From positions 1 through 23,455 of the forward strand of contig PCBQ01000056.1 in the NCBI GenBank assembly GCA_002731395.1: a stretch of DNA of 23,455 nt, written 5' to 3'. This DNA is from Methanobacteriota archaeon. GTDB lineage: Archaea > Thermoplasmatota > Poseidoniia > Poseidoniales > Poseidoniaceae. Shown here piece by piece: positions 7,594 through 14,386 of the stretch. Within the stretch, counting starts at the first letter, position 1; each line of letters begins with the position of its first letter. A model generated the notes under the pieces. That model worked only from the letters and a program-made list of their open reading frames with translations. It did not search any database and was not told the DNA's origin. The translations under genes and the position numbers were made by a program.

Positions 7594-8408
7594 CACTGAT
7601 CACCTCGTCGATTCAAATGGTAACGCAGACGCAGTTGGTTGGAGCGTCCTTGGTAGGAGGTGGAGAAGCCGTAGCGCAGGAGGAAACCGGCGAAGGCGAC
7701 CACCACGATGACGGCTCCGAAGCCGAGCAGCCCAAGCCAGTGGGCGCGAAGTTTTGCGCCCATGTGGTGCAGATCAACGCCGTGGTGGTCGGGTTCAGGC
7801 GCCTGGACGTTGCCGTCGCCGGCAAAAAGGGTGCGCAGTCCGGCCGGGGAAGCACCGTCGTTCTCGGGCAGGGTGAAGAAGAGCTGGTTCCAACGGTCAT
7901 CGGCGCCCGGTATCGCGTCGCCGTTGACGCTGTTACCGGTGATCCAGAAGGTCACGGCACCGGTGCCGGCAGCCGGTGCGGTCCAATCGATGACCCACAT
8001 GCGGTCGGCCACGTTGGCGCTGGCTTCGATTTGCGTGAGGGTTGTGAGGTCACCCTCCCAGTTCTGGACGTCTTCGCCACCTAGGCTTCCTTCGCTGACG
8101 CGCATGGAGAAGCCGCCCGTCCACGCCCCGCCGGCTTCAGGTCCACCAATCAATTGCAGGTGCATGGTGTAGGTTTCTCCTTCGGCCCAGCCGTATGGAA
8201 CTTCGTCGAGGATGACCTGAACGGTGTTGTCCGCTTCCGTATTGTGGCAGAGGCAGCCTTCCTTGGCGACGTCTTCGATGACTTCGCCAGCGTTGTTTTG
8301 CTCGCCACCGATGCCGGTGTGATAGGACGTCGCGGCCCCAGGGAGGAGCAACGCAAACACCAGCAAGGCGGCTAGGGAGAGCCGGAGCGTGGAGGTGCGC
8401 TTGAGCAT
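7593..8408 (-). CDS. Secreted membrane-anchored protein with CxCH motif (choice-of-anchor V-like), first gene of operon
   Basis: A 271-residue protein with a signal peptide (about 1-27), a CLCH motif at C52-C54-H55, a beta-rich domain at about 60-185 and one C-terminal helix (about 225-245) followed by a basic cytoplasmic tail. The beta domain resembles secreted choice-of-anchor V / Reeler-like domains, which in bacteria often follow a CxxCH haem c motif. Here there is one residue, not two, between the cysteines, so covalent haem attachment is possible but not assured. A histidine-rich stretch (H208, H209, H214, H215, H223) lies just outside the membrane anchor. As leader of the operon it is the best local candidate to accept electrons from the Rieske protein, since no standard cytochrome c1 is encoded nearby. 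GGTGAGG precedes the ATG by two bases. Confidence 0.75.
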   Translation of the reverse strand: MLKRTSTLRLSLAALLVFALLLPGAATSYHTGIGGEQNNAGEVIEDVAKEGCLCHNTEADNTVQVILDEVPYGWAEGETYTMHLQLIGGPEAGGAWTGGFSMRVSEGSLGGEDVQNWEGDLTTLTQIEASANVADRMWVIDWTAPAAGTGAVTFWITGNSVNGDAIPGADDRWNQLFFTLPENDGASPAGLRTLFAGDGNVQAPEPDHHGVDLHHMGAKLRAHWLGLLGFGAVIVVVAFAGFLLRYGFSTSYQGRSNQLRLRYHLNRRGDQ

Positions 8409-8444
8409 GGCCTCACCCTATGCTCTAACCCACTTGGATGGGAG

Positions 8445-8452
8445 CCTTAAAC
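8445..8452 (-). promoter_or_regulatory. Putative TATA box of the respiratory operon
   Basis: The minus strand reads GTTTAAGG about 37-44 bases before the ATG at 8408. With the usual archaeal spacing of about 25 bases to the transcription start, this would leave a short leader carrying the GGTGAGG ribosome binding site. It lies in a 145-base divergent intergenic region that is the only good place for the operon's promoter. Confidence 0.4.
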
Positions 8453-8500
8453 ATTGTCTGCTAAATGCCACAATGTAGCGGCGCAGTACCCCGTTTCTAA

Positions 8501-8509
8501 CGTTAAAAC
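8501..8509 (+). promoter_or_regulatory. Putative TATA box upstream of the TPR gene
   Basis: CGTTAAAAC lies about 45 bases before the ATG at 8554, in the same divergent intergenic region. It is the most AT-rich short element on the plus strand there. The distance implies a leader of roughly 20 bases, but no clear ribosome binding site is seen, so the assignment is weak. Confidence 0.3.
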
Positions 8510-8553
8510 TGAGGGGCAAGAAACTTCATGTTTGGCCCAGTGGTCCTAGGCCC

Positions 8554-8853
8554 ATGACGGAGCACGCGTTTGATAACGTCTACGGGCTTTCAGACGACCA
8601 ACTCCGTCGGCTCGACGAAGCGGAGGAGTTCATGCTCCGTGGAGAAATCGGAAAGGCCGAAGCCATCCTGCTGGACATGCTGAACGAGGACGACGAGTGC
8701 ATCCCAGTGTTGTCCAACCTTGGTCACATGCATGGACGGCATTTGTCGGAGTTTGAACAGGCGGTGGCCTACTACAACCGCGTTCTTGATCTCGAGCCCG
8801 ACAACGCATGGGCTCGCGATGCGCGGCGTCGCTACCTCCGCTACATCGACTGA
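8554..8853 (+). CDS. Small TPR-repeat protein
   Basis: A 99-residue soluble, acidic protein made almost entirely of helical repeats. The segment from about residue 20 to 96 fits two tetratricopeptide repeats: AEEFMLRGEIGKAEAILLDML, then LSNLGHMHG with EFEQAVAYYNRVLDLEPDNA, where the A-x2-Y-x-R-x-L-x-L-x-P-D-N ending is a typical TPR. TPR proteins act as scaffolds for protein-protein contacts, so the partner sets the function, and none is visible. It lies 45 bases before the FtsZ-family gene on the same strand, and the two are probably cotranscribed. A link to the FtsZ-like protein is possible but not shown. Confidence 0.8.
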   Translation: MTEHAFDNVYGLSDDQLRRLDEAEEFMLRGEIGKAEAILLDMLNEDDECIPVLSNLGHMHGRHLSEFEQAVAYYNRVLDLEPDNAWARDARRRYLRYID

Positions 8854-8898
8854 ACCCGTGGCTCAGGTTGATGGACCGGTGCAGCCTCAAGCCCGTTC

Positions 8899-9816
8899 AT
8901 GGACGGTGGGCAAATCGTCATCGCCGGGGTCGGAGGCCTTGGTTGTGCGTGGGCCGCCTCCGCGCATCGCCGTTGTCCCACCACGCGTTTGCTGGCTGTG
9001 GATGCGGACGACCGCAGCCTCCGCATCGGTGCTGAAGGTCACGTGCTTCGTCTTGGGCACGCGATGGAGGCTGAGGGGTGTGCGGCTTTGCCGGCCCTTG
9101 CGGAGCAGCGGATGCGCCGGCTCGACGCAATGGCGCGTCCTGTGCTCGAAGGGGCGGATTTGGTGGTGCTCTTGACCGGACTCGGTGGCGGGGCCGGGAG
9201 CGGTGCTGCAGCAGAACTCGCCCGACAAGCTCGACGGTCAGGAGCCATCGTCATCGCCGTCGCTTCCCTTCCTTTCGCCAACGAACAGCCGCATCGCACC
9301 GGCATAGCCAACCGTGCCTTGGTGGGTCTGCAAGCCAACGCCGACGTGACCGTGCGCGTCTCCCTCGAACGTTTGGCGCACAGAGCACGCGAACGTGGTG
9401 AGGATTGGGCCATGGGTTCGGAGTGGATCGAGGACTTGGTGGATGGTTTGGTCCACTCGTTGCTCAAGATGAGCCTCATGAATCTGGATTTGATGGACTT
9501 GAGGGCCATCCTCGCCAACGGCCGAGCGGCCACCTTGTTGGTCGGCAGCGGGTCTTCAGACGATGTGGAAGGTCTGATTCGCCAGGCCGCAGGCGCCCCG
9601 CTTTCCGATGTCGACGTCGGTGGCGCCACGGGCTGTTACATCCACCTGGAGGGCGGGCCCGACCTTTCCATCGCACAGATGGGGGCCATTTCTGAGGCCT
9701 TTACGCGGACCCTCAGCCAAGACGCGAAAGTAATCCTCGGAGCTCGTGTGTCAGAGGCCATGTACGGGCGTGTCCGGGTCATCCTGCTGCTGTCCGGTTT
9801 GAGCTCTGACGACTAA
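8899..9816 (+). CDS. Divergent FtsZ/tubulin-superfamily GTPase
   Basis: A 305-residue protein with the FtsZ layout. A glycine-rich N-terminal loop (VIAGVGGLG, 7-15) corresponds to FtsZ T1. GLGGGAGSG at 94-102 corresponds to the tubulin signature GGGTGTG. NLDLMD at 195-200 corresponds to the T7 loop, keeping both aspartates used for GTP hydrolysis between subunits. The protein ends soon after the second domain and has no C-terminal tail peptide of the kind used by FtsZ to bind membrane partners. It is shorter and more divergent than canonical archaeal FtsZ1/FtsZ2, so it may be a paralogue that is not the main division protein. The ATG is the only start between an in-frame stop at 8869 and the G-loop. 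Its stop overlaps the convergent gene's stop by three bases. Confidence 0.8.
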   Translation: MDGGQIVIAGVGGLGCAWAASAHRRCPTTRLLAVDADDRSLRIGAEGHVLRLGHAMEAEGCAALPALAEQRMRRLDAMARPVLEGADLVVLLTGLGGGAGSGAAAELARQARRSGAIVIAVASLPFANEQPHRTGIANRALVGLQANADVTVRVSLERLAHRARERGEDWAMGSEWIEDLVDGLVHSLLKMSLMNLDLMDLRAILANGRAATLLVGSGSSDDVEGLIRQAAGAPLSDVDVGGATGCYIHLEGGPDLSIAQMGAISEAFTRTLSQDAKVILGARVSEAMYGRVRVILLLSGLSSDD

Positions 9817-11108
9817 TCGAGCACTTCGATGATGTCGTCGCCGTGGTCAGCGAGGGCCACTGAACCCTGTTCTGGTATCGACTCGCTCTGAAGGACCTCG
9901 TCTTCTGGCGCTGAGGGGCCATCTCCTCCAGCGTGTGTGGGTTCTGAGGGTGCCTTTGGCCGCTGAGCGAGACGTGCCTCGACCTGTGATCCCATGGCCG
10001 CATGTTCGAGGGCCGTGGCGTGCCGCTGAGCCAAGGCTGGACCCGTGGACCGCAAAAGAACCAGCAGCGTCAAGGCCACCACGACGTGACCGAGGAAGAG
10101 CACGCCACTGACGCCCTGCACGACGGTGCTGAGCATCGCCACAGAACCGGCGTAGGCGTAGCCAAAGGAGAGCCCCCAAAACAGCGCGTTGCTGCGGCGA
10201 ACGATGCCCAGGTCCGACCCGCGGGTTCGGCTGGTCATGGACCACACCGCCATGACAACCGTCACGGTCATGAGGATGATTTCTTCGACAGCGGTCGCCA
10301 CTTGAGGTTGCTCCGAGGTGATGTGACGCCATGCGGTTCCAAGATGCCACGCGGCGAAGGTTAGGGCCAACACCTGCCACCGTGCGAACATGCGCGATGT
10401 CCATCGATCTTTGCCGCATGTTCGCCGTCCTTTTGCGGTGAGGAACTCCCCTGCCACCAACAAAGCGACAAGGCCCCCGGCAAGGGCCAATTGGTCAAGA
10501 AGCACGTCCATTATCCCCACCGATGCGGTCAGGATGGAGGTTCCCGCGAGAGCAGCCTGGACCACGAGCACGACGGTGAGAAGCACTGCGGTGCTCAGCA
10601 ATCGGAATGTTGTGGCGACACCACCGCTTGGGTTGCGGGGTGAAGGAGCCAAAGCGGGCGTTGGCCAGCGGACGATGGCGGTTCGAAAAGACCGGCCTTG
10701 GCCGATGGACCACGCCACGAAGAGCGCGGCCAACGCCACAGGCAGAGCCGTGCGAAGTCCGGCTGCGTCAGCGATCATGAGCAGAGCGCCAGTCAGGACC
10801 GCAGCAGTGGCCAAGGGTAGGATCAGAACCGTCATTAGCGTCCATGGGGAACTCCCTTTTTCCGCCACGATCCATGAACGGAAGCTCGCATGGTCTGCCA
10901 GACCGGCCACGGCCGCGTAGGATGCACCCATGCCCACGAAGGCCGCAGCCACTTCGGTTTCGAGCCCACGCGTGCTGCTGACGGTCACAAACAACGTGAT
11001 GACCACAGCGAGGAATCCGATCAGATGCGGTGCTGTGGCCCGCGCGGTCAAGGTACGAATCAATCCGATGAGGGTCAGGGGCGTCTCCTCCACCTCTTCC
11101 CCGTCCAT
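9813..11108 (-). CDS. Large multi-pass membrane protein, unknown function
   Basis: A 431-residue integral membrane protein, taken from the ATG at 11108. Upstream in-frame codons reach 11207 but would run into the divergent RNase P-like gene. About ten or eleven hydrophobic segments fill the first 360 residues and are rich in Ala, Leu, Val and Thr. A basic loop (KGRRTCGKDRWTSR) lies roughly in the middle. The last 75 residues form a soluble, acidic, Pro/Ser/Glu-rich tail ending in DDIIEVLD. I recognise no transporter signature. A weak GGGAG lies just before the ATG. It converges on the FtsZ-like gene with overlapping stop codons, so the two genes are transcribed towards each other with no spacer. 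Confidence 0.75.
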   Translation of the reverse strand: MDGEEVEETPLTLIGLIRTLTARATAPHLIGFLAVVITLFVTVSSTRGLETEVAAAFVGMGASYAAVAGLADHASFRSWIVAEKGSSPWTLMTVLILPLATAAVLTGALLMIADAAGLRTALPVALAALFVAWSIGQGRSFRTAIVRWPTPALAPSPRNPSGGVATTFRLLSTAVLLTVVLVVQAALAGTSILTASVGIMDVLLDQLALAGGLVALLVAGEFLTAKGRRTCGKDRWTSRMFARWQVLALTFAAWHLGTAWRHITSEQPQVATAVEEIILMTVTVVMAVWSMTSRTRGSDLGIVRRSNALFWGLSFGYAYAGSVAMLSTVVQGVSGVLFLGHVVVALTLLVLLRSTGPALAQRHATALEHAAMGSQVEARLAQRPKAPSEPTHAGGDGPSAPEDEVLQSESIPEQGSVALADHGDDIIEVLD

Positions 11109-11183
11109 TGCTCCCTGACGGGACGCACTGGCTTTGAACGTGCGGGGAGAACGGTCATCAAGGACGGGCTGAACCAACCTTGC

Positions 11184-11516
11184 ATGGCCCGTCCGTCGAA
11201 AGCCCATCGTCCAAAGCGACGATGGATTGGCGTCGAGCTCGGTCCACGCTTCGCATCACGCGAGGACATCGAGCAAGCATTGGTCGACCTCTTTCCCGTC
11301 AACGTTCGCTTGATGGACGCCATTCCCGCCTCGAAGCGCAACGAGGAGGTTGGTCTGGCCATCCTCGGTGTGACGCTTGCGGTCGCACCAACCGTTCGGT
11401 CCGTCCTTGAGAACGCGTCAACATGGTCAGAGCACGGCCTTCGAGGGGTGACCACCTCAGGAAAGATTCGACTGGTTCGAGAACGCCTCGGCCTGCCTCG
11501 ACCGCCACGACGTTGA
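11184..11516 (+). CDS. rnp2: Probable RNase P protein component 2 (Pop5/Rpp14 family)
   Basis: A 110-residue basic protein. It begins with a Lys/Arg-rich stretch leading to RRWIGVEL, matching the first strand of Pop5, and ends with LRGVTTSGKIRLVRERLGL, matching the family's closing pattern (G-V-S-G-T-I-x3-R). The middle contains GLAILGVTLAVAPTVRSVL, where Pop5 proteins have a strand and then a helix contacting partners. In archaea, Pop5 (Rnp2) pairs with Rpp30 in RNase P, which removes the 5' leader of pre-tRNAs. The similarity is by eye only and the protein is small, so the call is moderate. The ATG at 11184 is chosen because longer in-frame starts would overlap the divergent membrane protein gene. 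A membrane-anchored protein gene follows after 25 bases. Confidence 0.5.
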   Translation: MARPSKAHRPKRRWIGVELGPRFASREDIEQALVDLFPVNVRLMDAIPASKRNEEVGLAILGVTLAVAPTVRSVLENASTWSEHGLRGVTTSGKIRLVRERLGLPRPPRR

Positions 11517-11541
11517 TGAATCAGAGCGCTGAGGGGTCAGC

Positions 11542-12042
11542 ATGGGAGCCGGGGGCGATGCACCACCGCTTCGTGCGCAGGACGTCCTCATGCTGGTCGG
11601 CCTCAGTTTGTTGGTGGGCAGCATCGTGATGCTTGCTTGGGATGACCCTGTCCCCTTTACCGAGGACGATGGAGTATCAGGAAACGCCCGCCTTGGCGGA
11701 GGTGATTCGGTGGACATGACCTACACCGTGAACCAAACGTCTGTGGTCACCATACGGTTCCAACTTGAGGGTCAAGAAGAAGTGCTCATCACCGAGGCCG
11801 TGGCCGCCGGAGACACGGAAACGGCGAGTTTTGACGTGACGGATCGTGGAACCGTGTCGTGGTCCATCTCTGTGGCTGAAGGCAGCGGTGAGGTGGATGT
11901 GGACCTGAACCGAGGGACGGTGAGCATGGTGTGGGCACCTCTTCTCGGAGCGGTGCTCGTGGGATATGCCATGGTGCTTTCCCGTCAACAGGGAGACGTC
12001 GTCTCGGACGCAGAAAGCCTTGACGCTGAATTGCTTGACTGA
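11542..12042 (+). CDS. Membrane-anchored protein with small beta-rich external domain, unknown
   Basis: A 166-residue protein with a hydrophobic helix at about 15-33, a beta-rich region at about 45-130 and a second helix at about 131-146, then a short acidic tail. The middle part alternates hydrophobic and polar residues (VDMTYTVNQTSVVTIRFQL), as in small beta-sandwich domains, and should lie outside the cell between the two helices. There are no cysteines and no cofactor motifs. Family not recognised. GAGGGGTC lies just upstream of the ATG. It follows the Pop5-like gene by 25 bases, so it is probably in the same transcript although no functional link is evident. It ends three bases from the convergent fusion gene. 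Confidence 0.7.
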   Translation: MGAGGDAPPLRAQDVLMLVGLSLLVGSIVMLAWDDPVPFTEDDGVSGNARLGGGDSVDMTYTVNQTSVVTIRFQLEGQEEVLITEAVAAGDTETASFDVTDRGTVSWSISVAEGSGEVDVDLNRGTVSMVWAPLLGAVLVGYAMVLSRQQGDVVSDAESLDAELLD

Positions 12043-12045
12043 GCC

Positions 12046-13470
12046 TTAGGGCCACGCGTGCCAACGTACTGCATCAAGGTCGTGGATCGGCTCTTGTTCA
12101 CCTTCGACGCACAACCCTCCGTGTTCGTCCATGTCTGTGGGGACCAGGTCCGCTCCGTCAAGGTCGCTCATGCCCAAACGATGGGCTGATGCGCGGTAGG
12201 CAAGAACAGCCTCCTCCACAAGACGGCGGCGTCCGGGCGTGCTGGACAGGTCGCCCAACCGGCTGCGGAGGCGGGCGTGCAGGGCTGCATGCAGTGCATC
12301 AGCGGAGGTCCCTTCCACGTGGGCACGAGGCGTTCCGTCCACAACGGGTGGTCCTTCGGTCAGGTTGAGCCCCAAGCCAGCGACAATCCTCGTGTTCCGG
12401 CCATGTTGCACGGACTCGATGAGCCAACCTCCAACTTTGGCTGGTGCGCTTTTGTTGAGCAAAATGTCGTTTGGCCACTTCAGCAGCACGTGTTCGGTGT
12501 CCACGCAGCCGAGGTCGGTCAACACGTCCCGCGTGGCAAGGGCGCATGCTGCTTGAATGAGGCCGTGGGATGGCACCGATGATGACCCCTCGTGGATGAC
12601 CCAAGACGCAGTCAGATCTCCGTGGTTTGAGGTCCATGAAGCCGTGCGTCGTCCGCGTCCGCTGGTCTGCTGTTCGGCACGGAGGGACTCACCCACGTTT
12701 CGCTCTCCCATCATGAGGTCCGCATTGGTGCTTCCAGTGGAGGCAACCACGGTGGAGGTTGCACCGGGCCACGCGCGGGCCAAAGTCAGCACGTTCAGGC
12801 ACTCTCCGTCATCAAACTCAAGCCGGCCGACCTTGGAGCAAGCCCACCCTCGCTTCGTTGCATCGCTTCGGAGGTCGGCAGCGGCCCGCTCTTGGAGAAC
12901 CAAGGCGACAAGCGGGCGCTCTCCTCTCGACGCGGCGTCCAATCGCGCCAGAAGGGCGTGACCGGATCCTTCAGGAAGCGGGTCGGACAACCCAGCCTCT
13001 TCCAAGGGGCCAAGGTGATCGTGTCCGGTTTTGACCGAAGGCAGGTATGGCGTGTTCCACAGCACGAGGTCTGCCTTGGCGAGCAGGGATGCATCAAGTT
13101 CGCTGACGTCAGCCTCGAGGATGCGTCCAGCATAACCGTGCGATGCAAGGGCGTGACGCGTGGCTGCGACCGCGTATGGGTGAACGTCACAGCCGCTGAC
13201 GCTCCACCCGTCAGCGGCCGCCTGAAGCATGATGGCGCCGCTGCCAACGCCGATTTCAAACACCGAGCGTCCTGCACCAGGTCCCAGCGTAGCAAGCCAC
13301 TGCGCCAACAAATCGGTGTCTTCCCTTGGAGGGTAGACGGTGTGGGGGACCGCGAGTTCCCAAGGGCGGTTTTTTGCGTCGATCCAACATGTGTCCTGAG
13401 GCGGTCGTTCAGGCCGAAACCGTTCGGCCTCAGCGTCGGCCGGAGCAAATGGGGCATTCATGCGTTCCAT
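12046..13470 (-). CDS. HemK2/Mtq2-like methyltransferase fused to biotin-protein ligase (BirA)
   Basis: A 474-residue fusion. The N-terminal half (about 40-235) is a class I SAM-dependent methyltransferase: YPPREDTDLL near residue 46 matches the archaeal/eukaryotic HemK2 family, EIGVGSG (72-78) is the SAM-binding loop, and NTPYLP (139-144) stands where the family has NPPY. HemK2/Mtq2 enzymes methylate the GGQ glutamine of release factor 1. The C-terminal half (about 240-474) is biotin-[carboxylase carrier] ligase: STGSTN (244-249), QTSGRGRR (268-275) for biotinyl-AMP binding, KWPNDI (331-336) with the catalytic lysine, and GLGLNL (365-370). It lacks the N-terminal DNA-binding domain of E. coli BirA. 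NPPY to NTPY may alter methyltransferase substrate positioning. The start is the ATG at 13470 with GGTGG upstream; another ATG at 13461 and a GTG at 13482 are possible. Confidence 0.9.
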   Translation of the reverse strand: MERMNAPFAPADAEAERFRPERPPQDTCWIDAKNRPWELAVPHTVYPPREDTDLLAQWLATLGPGAGRSVFEIGVGSGAIMLQAAADGWSVSGCDVHPYAVAATRHALASHGYAGRILEADVSELDASLLAKADLVLWNTPYLPSVKTGHDHLGPLEEAGLSDPLPEGSGHALLARLDAASRGERPLVALVLQERAAADLRSDATKRGWACSKVGRLEFDDGECLNVLTLARAWPGATSTVVASTGSTNADLMMGERNVGESLRAEQQTSGRGRRTASWTSNHGDLTASWVIHEGSSSVPSHGLIQAACALATRDVLTDLGCVDTEHVLLKWPNDILLNKSAPAKVGGWLIESVQHGRNTRIVAGLGLNLTEGPPVVDGTPRAHVEGTSADALHAALHARLRSRLGDLSSTPGRRRLVEEAVLAYRASAHRLGMSDLDGADLVPTDMDEHGGLCVEGEQEPIHDLDAVRWHAWP

Positions 13471-13485
13471 GCCGTCCACCACATG

Positions 13486-13495
13486 TGCTATACAT
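13486..13495 (-). promoter_or_regulatory. Putative TATA box of the methyltransferase-biotin ligase gene
   Basis: The minus strand reads TGTATAGCAC, centred about 20 bases before the ATG at 13470 and 29 bases before the ATG at 13461. This is near the archaeal TATA spacing for a leaderless or very short-leader transcript. The spacing to 13461 fits leaderless initiation best, so that start remains a serious alternative. Confidence 0.4.
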
Positions 13496-13551
13496 CAGGG
13501 TGCTGCGTGGACAATCATCATCCGAAGGCGGCGGTAACCGACACGCGAAAT

Positions 13552-13561
13552 CTTCATAAAG
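13552..13561 (+). promoter_or_regulatory. Putative TATA box upstream of tRNA-Lys
   Basis: CTTCATAAAG lies about 37-46 bases before the mature 5' end of the tRNA. It is an AT-rich element in GC-rich surroundings and at a plausible distance for archaeal tRNA transcription starting a little upstream of the mature end. It may also serve the RNA polymerase operon that follows. Confidence 0.45.
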
Positions 13562-13597
13562 GGAGGTCCGGTCGGACGCTCGCCCAAGATGCGCATT

Positions 13598-13671
13598 GGG
13601 CCTGTAGCTTAGCCAGGTAGAGCGTCGGGCTTTTAACCCGATGGTCGCGGGTTCGAACCCCGTCGGGCCCG
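13598..13671 (+). tRNA. tRNA-Lys (anticodon UUU)
   Basis: A 74-base cloverleaf. The acceptor stem pairs GGGCCTG (13598-13604) with CGGGCCC (13664-13670), with one T-G pair, and the discriminator base is G. The D arm is GCTTAGCCAGGTAGAGC. The anticodon stem TCGGG/CCCGA encloses the loop CTTTTAA, giving anticodon TTT at 13632-13634 (lysine, AAA/AAG). The T arm is GCGGG-TTCGAAC-CCCGT. No intron is present and CCA is not encoded. It lies 49 bases before rpoH on the same strand and divergent from the methyltransferase-biotin ligase gene. Confidence 0.97.
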
Positions 13672-13720
13672 CCTGGATAGGCTTCAGGTCCATCGTTCAC
13701 GGGCCAAAGGCGGGGATAAT

Positions 13721-14371
13721 TTGGTCGTGAAAAGCGCAACGAAAAAACGCCTCATTGAGCTCGGTGTCGAGGAAGAAGCGGCCCACAAGTTGGCCACCGA
13801 TCGCAACATGGCGGACATCAAGAAGATGAGCCCCGATGAGGTTGCGTCATGCCTCAGCGTCTCCAAAGAAAGCGACGTTCATGCCAACGTGATGCGCATC
13901 ATTGCCGACCAAGGCTCCCGCCGTCGAGCGCAAAAGAAGAGCCGTAAGCTCACCATCCGGGCCAAGGCCATTGACGACTACGACCGGCCCGAGGTCAACA
14001 TTCGGTTCAACCCTCTGAACCACACGATGGTGCCTCACCAGGAACTCCTCGGCGCTCCCAACATTTCCAGCGAAGAGCAATTTGCGGTCGAAGTTGACGA
14101 ACTTGCGCCGTGGGACCTTGTCCGCGAAGACCCCGAAACCGGGGAACAGCGTTTGGCCAAGGAACTGCTCCCCAAGATCCTGATCACCGACCCTGTGGTC
14201 CAAGTCATCAAGGAAGCCGCTGAAGCCCAAGACGTGGCTGCTCTCGCTGCGAATCCCGACCACAAGCCGCTGGCTTCGGGTTGGATCGCCGACCGTGTCC
14301 TCAAGGTGGTTCGGAAGTCGCCCTCCGCTGGCGTCGCCGTCGCCTATCGCCTCATTGTGGAGGGGAGCTGA
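13721..14371 (+). CDS. rpoH: RNA polymerase subunit H (Rpo5) with N-terminal extension
   Basis: A 216-residue protein. Residues about 96-214 are archaeal RpoH, the counterpart of the C-terminal domain of eukaryotic RPB5: FNPLNHTMVPHQELL, then LPKILITDPVV and VLKVVRKSPSAG-x5-YRLIVE. RpoH sits at the polymerase jaw and is normally about 75-85 residues. The added N-terminal part (1-95) has a helical segment (1-62) and a basic linker. Its first 28 residues match the start of RpoA'' at 21 positions, so it is a shared accessory domain. An insertion of roughly 15-20 residues lies between about 165 and 188. Translation starts at TTG: the homologous start in RpoA'' is ATG and the alignment runs from residue 1. 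No clear TATA box lies between the tRNA and this gene. It is the first gene of the polymerase operon. Confidence 0.93.
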   Translation: MVVKSATKKRLIELGVEEEAAHKLATDRNMADIKKMSPDEVASCLSVSKESDVHANVMRIIADQGSRRRAQKKSRKLTIRAKAIDDYDRPEVNIRFNPLNHTMVPHQELLGAPNISSEEQFAVEVDELAPWDLVREDPETGEQRLAKELLPKILITDPVVQVIKEAAEAQDVAALAANPDHKPLASGWIADRVLKVVRKSPSAGVAVAYRLIVEGS

Positions 14372-14386
14372 ACCGGAGGGAGCATC

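Noticed and set aside
7593..8408. Calling the lead gene a c-type cytochrome
   Set aside because: The motif is CxCH, not CxxCH, and no other haem motif is present in the protein, so I left haem binding as an open question.
10890..11183. Longer N-terminus for the Pop5-like protein
   Set aside because: Those codons run antisense to the membrane protein gene and encode nothing resembling the family; the ATG at 11184 gives the normal family length.
13430..13739. Frames overlapping the tRNA-Lys
   Set aside because: They cross a perfect tRNA cloverleaf and have no family resemblance.
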